From Scilla litardierei (taxonomy: Eukaryota > Streptophyta > Magnoliopsida > Asparagales > Asparagaceae): a DNA stretch of 64,000 nt. Of this stretch, positions 42,500 to 53,848 are shown piece by piece. The translations under genes were made by a program, and so were the position numbers. The notes beneath the pieces are model-generated. The model searched no databases. It had not been told where the DNA came from and worked only from the letters and a program-made list of their open reading frames with translations. Numbering within the stretch: position 1 is the stretch's first letter; each line of letters begins with the position of its first letter. The DNA is taken from the NCBI GenBank assembly GCA_030789695.1, contig CM061141.1, forward strand, positions 199,877,600 through 199,941,599, given 5' to 3'.

Positions 42500-42790
42500 C
42501 TTCTTCATTTTATTCTTCAATTTGGATGCGAGATAAGCGATCGAAAACAACAGGAAGGAGTTCTTGTGCCTCAGAGGGACAGTAGCCATCCACCGCCAAC
42601 CTATGTGACCAAGGGCCGCCATCCAGGCTTAATCATATGTATTAGTTTGTAAGAGCATAGGCTAATGAATCAGTTTGGGTCTGTATCAGTATGTACATGA
42701 ATATAGTTGAATTCGATTGAATATGTCTTCAGATTGGTTGTGCGCGTTAAACCATTGTCTATAAAATACCTTAGATGCTCAAAGCGAACA
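42500..42790. repeat. Segment family R, copy 6 (cut by TE-E)
   Basis: Carries the CCGCCAACCTATGTGACC block, then TTTGTAAGAGCATAGGC (42648) and TACCTTAGATGCTCAAAGCGAAC (as at 23467), and stops at the TE-E boundary. Confidence 0.7.
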
Positions 42791-42832
42791 TGTCACGCCC
42801 CGCTTCCCAAAAATATGGAGGCGAAGCGTGAA
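42791..42832 (-). repeat. Inverted copy of the TE-E LTR terminus
   Basis: TGTCACGCCCCGCTTCCC... is the perfect reverse complement of 48345-48386. It abuts pol directly. It gives the truncated element terminal inverted repeats beginning TGTCACG. Confidence 0.95.
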
Positions 42833-45800
42833 GAAGGTGGTGTTCGAGATTCCCGGACATCCAGTGTTTGAGTTCAGCCGTGGTAGCAGTTCGATTGGTC
42901 CGGTCAGGTTTCGGGCCAAGCCGGTGGAGGCTGTGGCTATGCTGATGGAGCAGGGTAGGCCTGCTGTGGTGCGTGAATTTGATGACGTCTTCCCCGAGGA
43001 GATGTCTGGTCTGCCGCCCGATCGAGCTCTAGAGTTTTCTATCGATCTGATTCCGGGGGCGCAGCCCATTTCAAAGGCACCTTATCGGATGGCTCCAGCG
43101 GAATTGGAGGAGTTGCGGAAGCAGCTGGATGAGCTCTTGCAGAAGGGTTACATAAATCCCAGTGTGTCTCCGTGGGGAGCACAGGTCTTGCTGGTGAAGA
43201 AGAAGGACGGTTCGCGTCGTATGTGCATGGATTATCGAGGGCTGAATGCGGTGACTGTAAAGAATAAGTACCCATTGCCGCGGATTGATGATATTTTTGA
43301 TCAGCTGGGAGGATCGAGAGTATTTTCCAAATTGGACCTGAGGAGTGGATATCACCAGCTGAAGGTGAGGAAAGAGGACATTTCGAAGACGGCGTTCAGG
43401 ACGAAGTATGGTCACTACGAGTTCGTGGTTATGCCTTTTGGTGTGACCAACGCGCCCGCAGTATTTATGAACCTGATGAATTTGATCTTCTATGACTACC
43501 TAGATAAGTTTGTCGTTATCTTCATTGACCACATTCTGATCTATTCTAAGTCAGAGGAGGAGCATGCGTCACACTTGAGGACAGTATTGGAAATTCTGAG
43601 GAGGCATCGGTTGTATGCCAAGTATTCGAAGTGCGAGTTCTGGCTGGATAGAGTGGCTTTTCTGGGGCATGTGGTGACTGGTGATGGGATTTCGGTGGAT
43701 CCCGAGAAGATCAAGGCCATCAGAGAATGGCCGGTTCCACAGTCAGCGACTGAGATCAGGAGTTTTCTTGGGCTTGCAGGTTATTATCGGCGTTTCATTA
43801 AGGATTTCTCCCGGATTGCCGAACCGATGACTAAACTGACGAGGAAGGATATACCGTATGTTTGGTCCGATGCTTGTATGGAGGCCTTCTCTGTTCTGAA
43901 GGAGAGATTGACGACTGCACCGGTTCTAGCAGTGCCTGATCGTAGTGGAGGATTCGAGATCTTTTGTGATGCTTCTGGCAAGGGTCTCGGTTGTGTGTTG
44001 CACCAGCATGGGCATGTGGTTGCGTATGCTTCTCGTCAGCTCAAGACTCATGAGAAGAATTACCCGACGCACGACCTGGAGTTAGCAGCAGTCGTGTTTG
44101 CACTCAAGATTTGGAGGCACTTCCTGCTGAGTGAGAAGGTGAAGATCTTCACCGATCACAAAAGCTTGAAGTACATTTTTACACAGAAGGAGCTCAACAT
44201 GCGACAGCGTCGATGGTTAGAGCTCATGGCAGATTATGAGATCGAGTTGCAGTATCACCCGGGAAAAGTGAATGTGGTTCCGGATGCGCTGAGCAGACTA
44301 CCAGCGGTGATGATGTTGACTGCACAGTGGAGGTTGCAGCAGGATTTCTGTGAGTCTGGTATTGAGATTGTACTTCCTGGAGAGGCTTCGTCGTTGATGT
44401 GTATACAGATACAGTCGACGATCGTGGATCGGATCAAGGCAGGACAGGTTGGAGATTTGAAGCTGAAGAGGATCCGTGAGCAGGTAGAAGCCGGTCTGCG
44501 GACTGACTTTCGGATTCATGAGGATGGCTCGCTGAGGTATGGAGCCAGAGTTTGTGTGCCAGCTGGAGACATCAGAGAGGAGTTATTAGCTGAGGCACAT
44601 AGCTCGCCGTATTCTGTGCATCCTTGTGGCACCAAGATGTATCAGGATCTTCGTCTGAACTATTGGTGGCATGGCATGAAGCGGAGCGTGGCTCGGAGCG
44701 TAGCCAAGTGTTTGGTCTGTCAGCAGGTTAAGGCGGAGCATCAGCGTACGGCAGGGTTGCTACAACCGCTTCCGATTCCGGAGTGGAAGTGGCAACACAT
44801 CACTATGGACTTCGTGACTGGACTACCTCAGAGTCTGAAGCAGAATGACGCGATTTGGGTGATCGTAGACCGATTGACCAAATCCGCGCACTTTATTCCG
44901 TTCCGAGTAGGACAGTCCACTGAGGTACTAGCAAGGAGATATATGGAGGTAAATCCTTTTACTTTCCATTTCTATTTCCTTTTCCTAGAATAGTTAGTGA
45001 TTTAACGTGTCCGTGCAGGAGATCGTTCGATTGCATGGAGTCCCTGTGAGTATCGTGTCGGACAGAGACACGAGATTCACATCTCAGTTTTGGCAGAGTC
45101 TGTAGAAGAGCTTGGGTACGAGTCTGAGTTTCAGTACGGCGTACCATCCGCAGACAGATGGCCAGTCCGAGAGGACGATTCAGATCTTGGAGGACATGCT
45201 GAGGGCGTGCATGTTGGACTTCAAGGGTTCTTGGGAGGATCATCTCCACCTTGTTGAGTTTGCCTACAATAACAGCTACCAGGCGAGTATTGGCATGGCG
45301 CCATTCGCCGTGCTATACGGGAAGAAATGTCGATCGCCACTGAGCTGGGATGACATTGGAGACAGGGAGCTGTTAGGGCCAGAGATGATTGTGGAGGCAG
45401 TGGATGTTGTGAGGAACATCCGGGAGAAGCTGAGAATTGCCCAGGACCGTTTCAAGCATTGGGCTGATGCTAAACGGCGACCTTTGGAGTTTCAGCCTGG
45501 GGATCACGTTTTCCTGAAGATCTCTCCGAATCGGGGAGTTATCCGATTTGGAAAGAGAGGCAAGCTGAGTCCGAGGTACATTGGGCCGTTTGACATCCTG
45601 GAGAGAGTTGGAGAGGTGGCTTATCGCTTGGCGTTGCCACCGTCACTGGAGGGAGTTCACGACGTATTTCACATATCTCAGCTACGTCGATACGTCAGTG
45701 ATCCGTCCCATGCTGTGGATTTCTCGGAGATCACGTTTCGTCCGGATCTTACCTATGACCAGCAGCCAGTTGAGATTTTGGATCGACGACAGAAGCAACT

Positions 45801-45924
45801 GAGGAATAAGACCGTCGACTTGGTTCGAGTGCAGTGGCGGCATGGTTCACCTGGTGAGTCCACCTAGGAGCGTGAGGATGATATGAGAGAGTGCTTCCCG
45901 CACTTGTTTTCGAGTAGTGGTTGA
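42828..45924 (+). pseudogene. TE-E pol (RT, RNase H, integrase), inactivated
   Basis: The frame starts within the protease-RT linker. RT has [37 protein letters not shown] and [11 protein letters not shown]; the catalytic box reads FIDH (His codon 43530-43532) where FIDD is expected. RNase H has [14 protein letters not shown]. The integrase zinc and core motifs match TE-A. A 70-bp intron-like insert splits the core at 44951-45020. CAG has become TAG at 45103-45105, and TGG has become TAG at 45865-45867; both fit deamination of methylated C. The reading would end at TGA 45922-45924. Not functional. Confidence 0.9.
44951..45020 (+). other. Intron-like 70-bp insertion in TE-E integrase
   Basis: Compared with TE-A (ATATATGGAG|GAAATCGTG at ~960), TE-E has ATATATGGAG|GTAAATCC...TGTCCGTGCAG|GAGATCGTT. 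The insert begins GTAAAT, has a pyrimidine-rich middle, contains a TTAGTGATTTAAC stretch suitable as branch region, and ends GCAG. Removal restores the exact TE-A junction. It shows no terminal duplication typical of a transposon. Confidence 0.75.
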
Positions 45925-45965
45925 TGTTGATTCCGAGGACAGAATCATTCATAAGGTGGGGAGGA

Positions 45966-48386
45966 TGTAACGACCGGTGTTTGTAATATATATATTTTAA
46001 CTGATTAATATTGAATTTCTCCTCCTTGTATGTTTCCTCGATTAAATCCTCACATTTTAGCTTAATAACGCCGTAATTCTAGAGTTAGGATGATCCTAGA
46101 AGCCATGGAAACTTTCCCGAAGCTTCGCGCTTCGTTTCGGCACTTCTGGTGCATCTTAGTGGTTCACGAAGGGGAACCAACCGACTAGAATGAGATCTAG
46201 TCGGTCGGCAATCCTTCATGGACTGACTAGTTCAACGTATTAAAAATAGCTGAGTTACTGTTTGTCGTTAGTCGGTCTAAGTTCAACCTTCGACCGACTA
46301 GTTCTCAAACTAGTCGGTCAAGCATTGTACTCAGACCGACTAATTCTGAGTTTCACTGAACAGTAGAGTTACTGTTTGTCGTTAGTCGGTCTAAGAACGA
46401 TTTCCGACCGACTAGGTTGCAAACTAGTCGGTCAGCTGTTGTTCTTCAACCGACTAATCCTTGTACAGTCTTTTCTACAGTAGCTACTGTATATTTTTAG
46501 TCGGTTAAGAGTTGCTCTTCAACCGACTAGTTCTAATTCTTATCATTTAGCTTTTGGTTGCCTTTTAGTCGGTCAACGTTGGTCGACCGACCGACTAGTT
46601 CTTAAACTAGTCGGTCACCAGTTGCGCTCTGACCGACTAAAGTAGTCGACCTGTACCAAACCCTATTCTCGGTTTGTCATTTAGTCGGTCTACGTTAGGT
46701 GACTGACCGACTAGTTCTTAAACTAGTCGGTCAACCACTCTTCTTTGACCGACTAGTTGACCTCGAAACCCTAGATCTATTTTTAGCCGCCGTTCTTATT
46801 TCTTTTTAATCCGTCGTTTCCTTCATTCATCATTCATTTCTTTCTGAGCTAAGATCATTCACAAATCATCCCTAATCTTCCCCAAAACATTTCTTTCATC
46901 CTCGGAGGTTATTTCTCACCGTATCTTGCGCCGGATACCGATCTAGGTCACCGAGATCCCGTTTCCGGCCATAGTTTCCCGGGATCGTTCTTCGTCACCA
47001 AATCAAGATCCGTTTTTGGTGTCTTCCATCTGCTACACTACGGTTAGTAATCCTAATCTTGTAACCTCTAATAACCCACACTGTAAACTAGAAACCCTAA
47101 TTGAAAATGGATTATTAGACATAAGATTTCAATGCAAAATGATTTAGAATTTCCGTCTAATCTTTATTTTTACCATAAACAGCGAATTCATCTACCGTAG
47201 GACATCGTTCTCGTTACTCACGTCGATCAACAATTCGGTACCAGGCAAGTGAAACTTGCCAACACTTCTTAGGGCCATGTTTTAGGCCAATTCTTTGTAC
47301 TAGCGTGAAAGAGACTAGATCGTGAAATGATAGCGATCTAGGCGCAACTTTGAGATCTAGCTTGACAACGAAGCTAGATCCGACACCTTGATATATCATT
47401 CATGCATTGATAATTGCCATGTTTAAATTCCTTTAACTGTACGCACTTGAATTGTTAACTGCCATGCATTGCATCTTACATGTCATCCTAGTTAAACTTG
47501 CATCGTAGCACACGCTACACTACATGTACAAAATCCATGTTTCCGTGTTACCGGCTAGGCACCCGTTATGCGGGCATAACCCTACGCCATCCGTGGTAAA
47601 AACACTTCCTGGCTCGTGATCCAGAAGCGAGCATTTCGTGTTCGGGGGTAATGCCCTGGCTCGACACACGTGGAGGGGTAGGGATAAACGATCACTTGAG
47701 CGTAAGAGTTGGCCCGTACAGCCACTCTAGCCAAAGGGCGGAATCTCTGTGCACGACGTGATTACAATTCCAGTACTTGTCTTTTACTTGTTTACTTGCC
47801 ATGCCATGTTACTTGCCATGCCATGCTATTTGCCATGCTATACCATGTCATACTTTACTTTAGAACTGTTAGGTTGCTTCCTTTTTATAGTTTCCTTGCA
47901 CAAGTCTTTTTAGACTTGCTGACATGTGCCCCTTCTCTTTGGGTGACGCATGTTAGTTGCTGAGCCAGAGACAGTTGCGGAGGGTGACGAGTTCGTGGAG
48001 TTCGTGCCCGAACCTGTTGGTGACGTGGAGTACGAAGATACCGGTGATCAATCTTAGAGATCTTCCGTACTTTTCTTTGTTAGCTGTGGTTGTCGGTGAG
48101 TAGCACCGTTTTGTTAGTTTCTTTTGGCCGTGCTGGGCCTTGTACTTTTGACTCTTTTGTTGCCTGGTGGCATTTCTGGTTGCGGACTTTTGTTGGACTA
48201 TGAGTTGGATGAATGCTATATTATTCGCCTCTTTTGCTATTATTATTATTGTTGTTCTGAGTCACATTACAGGGACCTGCTACTTCATTTTGTTTGACGC
48301 TTATCGGACTTGCGGCTTTGCAGCTTCAAGTCCGTGCGGACCTTTTCACGCTTCGCCTCCATATTTTTGGGAAGCGGGGCGTGACA
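45966..48386 (+). repeat. 3' LTR of TE-E (2421 bp)
   Basis: Starts TGTAACGACC after GGGGAGGA and ends GGGGCGTGACA. Layout parallels TE-A: ACCGAC array (46176-46758), GGCAAGTGAAACTTGCC (~47244), CTGGCTCGTGATCCAGAAGCGAGCA region (~47609), ACTTGCTGACATGTGCCCC (~47915), and the GGGACCTGCTACTTC block (~48270). Confidence 0.92.
46176..46758 (+). promoter_or_regulatory. ACCGAC/GTCGGT palindrome array in TE-E LTR
   Basis: I count 20 cores in about five and a half units; one unit is reduced to its outer pair (46499-46530). Spacers again include GTTACTGTTTGTCGTTAGTC as in TE-A and TE-B. It is longer than the TE-A array, so copy number varies within the family. No strong TATA box follows; 'CTATTTTTAG' near 46776 is the nearest candidate. 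Confidence 0.8.
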
Positions 48387-48811
48387 AAAGGGGTAATATC
48401 TTAAGCTTATGTTGTACCATGCATATGGTACAACTTAAGCTTATAATATGCCATGAACGATGGTACACCTTAGTTAAATTTTTCCAAAGGAACAATTACT
48501 CCTAAAATAACTACCTTGGGGGCTATAAATAAGACCCAAGGGTTAGCCATTTCCTTACACTTTTGCATGGTATTCTTGCCTTGCATTTCATTCTAGCGAA
48601 GCTCTGCCGAAATCCTTCTTCTCTCTTTATCCAAGTTCTTAATCTAAAAGTAGAGATTTAGATTGTGGATTTAGTAGCCTTACTCCGTTCGTGAGAAGAC
48701 TCGATCCGTCGTGGCGAATCCGAAGGCGAAGTTCCTAGACTACCGTGCCGCATACGCAAGCGTAAGTCTCAACTTCATTTATCGATCCTAACTCTGTTTT
48801 GGCAGGATACA
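48387..48811 (+). repeat. TE-C-family LTR remnant, plus orientation
   Basis: Resembles the reverse complement of the TE-C LTRs from AAAGGGG.AATATCTTAAGC through the TATA box (GGGGGCTATAAATAAGACCC) to GGCAGGATACA. The first ~185 bp of the LTR are missing at the TE-E junction. Several substitutions show that it is older than TE-C. It abuts Helitron coding sequence. Confidence 0.88.
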
Positions 48812-48841
48812 ACACAGTTATCGAAGTCAACTTTGAGAACA

Positions 48842-51800
48842 CATCTTTTTGGAACATGTTATTTGCAAGGAAAAGTAAAATTGCCGAAACTTAATGAACC
48901 CCCTCCAGCACTTCGATAATTATATGATGGTGACAGTGAGGCATCAAAATCATTTCGATTGTATACTCGGGAGTATAATGCAGCTAATGCATTTACCAGC
49001 ATTGGTGTGACAATGGATCAAAGATTGATTGCTGGCAGAGGCCCGAACATATTTACTATTCATGGAGAATTACGCCATCGAACAGGATCACTTCTGCCCC
49101 AACCGGATCAAACAACAAGTTATTGTCAACTTTACATATATGATCCGGATTCTGCTATGGAGTTCCGAAGTAATAGAAATCCACATTTGAGCAAGGCTGT
49201 CTTACAAATTATTCAAAATTGTTTATCGGGCATAAATCCATTCATCAAACTATATTGTCAGGCGTATTCTGTTTTATCTCAAGCAGATTCATGTGGTCAT
49301 GATCTTCCTGTATATCTGCATTACAATTCAACCAAGGATCGTCGCCGTTATAACCTCCCAACCGTAGATGAGATTGTGGTTATTTTACCTGGCGATGGCT
49401 ATCGACCTTCCGGGATGCGAGATATAGTTTTACATCTTCGAGGAAATCATCAATTAATGCAAATCAATGAAACTCATCCTGCATACTTACCATTACACTA
49501 CGTCTTATTATTTCCTGATGGTCAGCTTGGATGGGAACCTGAGTTGAAGCAGTGGGATCCAGTTCAAAACATATCCTGAAGTAGACGCCTGACCATGTGT
49601 GAGTTTTATAGCTACCGTCTGTTTGAAAGACAGAACGAGTATTCTTCAATTTTGAGAGCTGGAAAGTTATTCCAGGAGTTCATAGTTGATGCTTGGGCAG
49701 TAATTGAGCAACATCATTTGACATTCATCAAACTTAATCAACGAAAACTCTGCTCAGAGCTCTATCAGGGTCTTGCAGATATCGATGCATATGCCAGATG
49801 CGACCAAATTGGACAGCGCATGATACTTCCTTCATCTTTCAGTGGCAGTGCACGTCACATGTTTGAAATATTTCAAGACTCGATGGCTATCACACGTTAT
49901 AACCAGCACCCGGATATTTTTCTTACCATGACCGCTAATCCAAAGTGGCCAGAAATTACTTCGGCTCTACTGCCCAATCAAAAGGCTACCGACCGTCCAG
50001 ATTTAGTCGCACGTGTATTTGAGTTAAAAAGAAAGGCTTTGATGAAGGAGATTGATGGTAATGATGTATTTGGAAAGAAAGTAGCACATGTATTTACAAT
50101 TGAATTTCAGAAACGAGGTCTTCCACATATGCATGCTCTTTTCTTTCTTCGTGGACCCGATAAGATTCATACATGTGATCAAGTGGATAGAATTGTATGT
50201 GCTGAATTTCCTGATCCTGCTCAAGATCCTGCATTATTCGATACTATGTCAAAATGTATGGTACATGGACCATGTGGTGATCGGAATCCAAATGCTTCAT
50301 GTATGGAAAATGGTAAGTGTACTAAGAAATACCCTCGAAATTATGCAGATGCAACAACCTTGGATCATGATGGATATCCTATTTACCGTCGTCGTAGTAC
50401 TGGGTATCTATATACTGTAAGGGGGCATCAGGTTGATAACCGAGATGTTGTGCCGCACAACAGGTATCTCTCAAGGCGCTTTAACTGCCACATTAATGTC
50501 GAAGTTTGTGCTGGGATAAGATGTGTGAAGTACATTCATAAGTATATTTATAAAGGTCATGATCGGACCACAATGGTATTAGGCGCAGTAAATGAGATCC
50601 AACAATACCTTGATGCAAGATATATTGGACCACCTGAGGCTGCCTGGCGAATATTTGAGCATCCTTTGCATCAAGAGATTCTGTCAGTTCAAAGATTGAT
50701 ACTTCATTTACCAGGGCAACACCGTGTTATTTTTGATCCAGATGTAGATGTAGATGCAATAAGGTCTAGGGCTGAAAATGATAAGACAACTTTAACTGAA
50801 TTTTTTACATGTTGCGCTTTACATGAGTCTGCACATGATCTCACATATCAAGAATTTCCTCAAAAGTTTGTGTGGCATTCGTCAACAAAGGTCCGGACTC
50901 CAAGACAATCTAGATATGCAATTGGCATAATGTATTTTGCCTCCCCTAATTCTGGTGAGAGATTTTATCTACGGTTGCTACTAACAGTTGTTAAAGGGCT
51001 AACATCGTGGGAAAATTTACGCACATTCAATTGTATCGAGTACCCTACATTCAAAGCAACATGTATTGCAAGAGGTCTTCTTAAAGATGATTCCGAGTGG
51101 AGACAATGTCTTTCCGAGGCTTCAATTATGAAAACAGGATATCAATTACGAAGACTGTTTTGTATTATTCTTATCGAATGTGTGCCGATCGACCCCCTTG
51201 CATTATGCAATAAATTTTCAATGCACATTTGCAATGATCTTCCACATAAATTACAAAATTTATTTGCAATTTCTACCCCAACTCAAGGCCAACTTGAAGA
51301 TTATGGATTATTCCTTATCAATGAATTGCTTGAGGAGTACGGTAAGTGTCTATCCGACTTTCCACCAATGCCACTTCCTGCTGGAGATTGGAATGCAATT
51401 GTTGGCAATAGATTGTTGCATGAACATCATGAACTTATAAATAAAGCGAAACAATTGGATGCACAAAAAGACATTGATTGCCTCAATGATGCATAACGCA
51501 ATGCTTATTCAGCAATTACTTCATCAGTATTTGAAAATAAAGGTACTACATTCTTCTTGAGCGGTGGTGCTGGAACTGGAAAGACTTTTTTGTACAATGC
51601 AATAGCAACAATGTTGCGTAGTCTTGGAAATATAGTTATCACCGTCGCATCTTCCGTTATTGCATCATTGCTACTTAGCAGAGGTCGGACTGCACATTCC
51701 ACATTTCGTATCCCGTTAGATGTGCATGATACTTCAATTTGTAATTTTAGTAAGCAATCCATGCAAGCTCAATTATTCAGAAAAGCAAAACTTATAATAT

Positions 51801-52937
51801 TGGATGAAGTACCTATGCAACATCGGCACTGTGTTGAGGCAGTGGATCGATCGTTACAAGATATGTGTGATAACCCCAGAGCATTTGGTGGTATTACTGT
51901 TGTTCTTGGTGGGGATTTCCGACAAATCTTGCCTGTCATACCAAAGGGGGTTCGAGAAGAAATTGTTGGTGCCTCATTGAGACGATCTGTATTATGGTGC
52001 TCTGTACAAGTTTTGATCTTGGATCAAAATATGCGGTTAAATAACTCATCTGTTGAGAATGCAAATTTTGCAAAATTTATTTTGGAGGTATTTTATTTCA
52101 TGCCTAATTTAATTTTACTTACTATTTTTATCTTAGCCATTCCTTCACTAAAATTATATCTATATGTATTAGGTTGGGAAAAATCCTACAGAAGTGGTAG
52201 AACTTCCTTCTAACATATTCAGGTGCACGGATTTAAACGAGTTAATACTTCGAATTTATCCGCAGCTTGATATTGAGGGTGTCGTGACTCCGGCATACCT
52301 TACTGAACGAATAATTCTTTCTGCACGGAATGATGATGTTACTTTTATAAATACTGTTGCATTAAACATTTTTCCGGGACAGAATATTACGTATCAAGCT
52401 GCAGACAGTTTTTCTGAAAATGATGAAACCGATCTAACCATTATGAATAGATATCCAACTGAGTACATAAACTCTTTGGATCCTCCTGGGTTGCCACAAT
52501 TTACACTTGAACTTAAGGTTGGTTGTCCTATTATTTTATTACGAAATATTGCACCTAAAGACGGGCTCTGTAATGGCACTCGATTGATGGTTGTCAGATG
52601 TGCATCACGTGTCATTGAAGCTCAAATTTTAAATGGGGATAAAGTCGGTTGTTTTGTGTTTATTCCAAGAATATCTTTGTCACCATTGGCTACAGAATTA
52701 CCTTTTCATATGACAAGAAGGCAGTTTCATGTCCGTGTGACATATGCTATGACGATTAATAAAGCCCAAGGAAAATCTGTAAAATTCGTTGGAGTTGATT
52801 TGCGGACCCCAGTTTTCAGTCATGGACATCTTTATGTTGCACTTTCAAGGTGCACATCTTTTGATCGTGTATGTGTCCTTCTTCAGCCCAACATAAATAA
52901 CACAGTAAACATCGTTTACCCAGAAGTTCTGCTATGA
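48842..52937 (+). pseudogene. Helitron RepHel protein (HUH Rep + PIF1-like helicase), three stops
   Basis: The frame begins in the N-terminal region (FGTCYLQGKVKLP). A Helitron-like N domain spans to ~49579. The HUH motif is LPHMHALFF (HMH at 50126-50134). The tyrosine region is KYIHKYIYKGHD (~50529-50564). The PIF1-type helicase has Walker A GGAGTGKT (51563-51586), Walker B ILDEVPM, and [10 protein letters not shown]. After an 86-bp intron, the C-terminal helicase motifs are [22 protein letters not shown] and YVALSRC; it ends at TGA 52935-52937. In-frame stops lie at 48917, 49577 and 51494; otherwise the frame is continuous. Rep would nick and join ssDNA, and the helicase unwind it. Decayed but fairly recent. 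Confidence 0.92.
52087..52172 (+). other. Intron in Helitron-1 helicase
   Basis: Donor GAG|GTATTTTA, acceptor TATGTATTAG|GTTGGG, 86 bp, AT-rich. Splicing joins AKFILE to [14 protein letters not shown] in frame, matching the expected helicase continuity. Confidence 0.8.
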
Positions 52938-53060
52938 TTTCCAATGTATGATAAAAATTGTATGTAAATTTTTTAACTTTCTTCTTTACATTGTTTTATT
53001 TATATTATTTGTTTAAATGATCTTTTAAAAAATTATTATCGATTGTTGTCTAACATGCAG

Positions 53061-53848
53061 GTATATCATTATCATACGTTACCAAGCTTTAAAATGTGGA
53101 CCCACATTACCATATATGGCAGGGTAAGAAATTTTTTCCTTTACTACATTTCATTGCATGACTTAATAGTTTTCGGTATGCATTGTTTGATAAAATATAT
53201 TGGTTTGTATTTTTATATAGATAGATGATGATGCAGATTTGGCAAAAACTGTAAGTTTCTTATCATAATTCTACATTATATTTTTAATCTACTATGTTTG
53301 CATTAATATTTTTCTTCTCACATGTTCTATTACTTCAAAACAATCACATAAATGTCAGGCTACGGGGTTATATCAGATTTTGGTTTGATAAGGTATGCAT
53401 ACCGTTACAAACATTCCCATTTTGAAATTAAAAATTAGTGACTGTTTATTATTATTATTATTTCCAGTAAATTGCTAAAAGAACTTTACAAGCAACGGCG
53501 ACGAGTCACATTGAAGACAAAGCAATCTTCTTTTCCGAGGTAATATAAAAATCTTAGATTTTGTTTTTCAAAATATCCTGTTCATTGACCATCCAAATAC
53601 CTTTTTTGTTATAGAAGTGGAAGATGGTTCTTGCCGAGCTTGCTTAGTTCCAGAAAGCACGCCATCCACCACTCCAACGAAAAAAGGTAAATAAATGTAT
53701 AAATTTAAATTTTTCCATATTATCAAATATATATTAATTTTTTAAGAAATTTATGTTCTTAATTTATCTAGGTTATTGCTCATCCTATTAACTCTCCACT
53801 TTGGATTGAGCTTGACACGCCATCTTTTTATAATGTGATGATGAAAAG
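53061..53848 (+). pseudogene. Exon-like islands downstream of helicase (captured gene fragment, unidentified)
   Basis: Five islands bounded by GT-AG signals: 53061-53123, 53221-53250, ~53359-53392, 53468-53539, 53615-53686 and 53772-53848. The first joins the second in phase (...THITIYGR then IDDDADLAKT; donors GTAAGA and GTAAGT). The last three are all phase 0 and join as ...SHIEDKAIFFSE, KWKMVLAELA, then VIAHPINSPLWIELD. Stops TAA at 53468 and TAG in the next island show decay; the ~53359 island does not fit cleanly. The protein is not recognised. It could be a captured host gene or an accessory Helitron gene. Confidence 0.5.

Larger units (their letters stand above)
42791..48386 (+). mobile_element. 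TE-E: 5'-truncated Ty3/Gypsy element with inverted 5' terminus
   Basis: Same family as TE-A. Contains the tail of protease, RT, RNase H, integrase, chromodomain-like tail, and a complete 2.4-kb 3' LTR. It lacks 5' LTR, primer site, gag and most of protease. Instead, the first 42 bp (42791-42832) are the exact reverse complement of the last 42 bp or so of the LTR. I find no target duplication (left flank CGAACA, right flank AAAGG). Pol carries two stops, a catalytic change and an intron-like insertion. Confidence 0.92.

Noticed and set aside
42787..48391. Target-site duplication for TE-E
   Set aside because: Left (GAACA) and right (AAAGG) flanks do not match; none could be supported.
47709..48505. 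ORFs of 84 and 112 aa in the TE-E LTR
   Set aside because: They lie in LTR R/U5 sequence shared with TE-A, where the frame is not kept.
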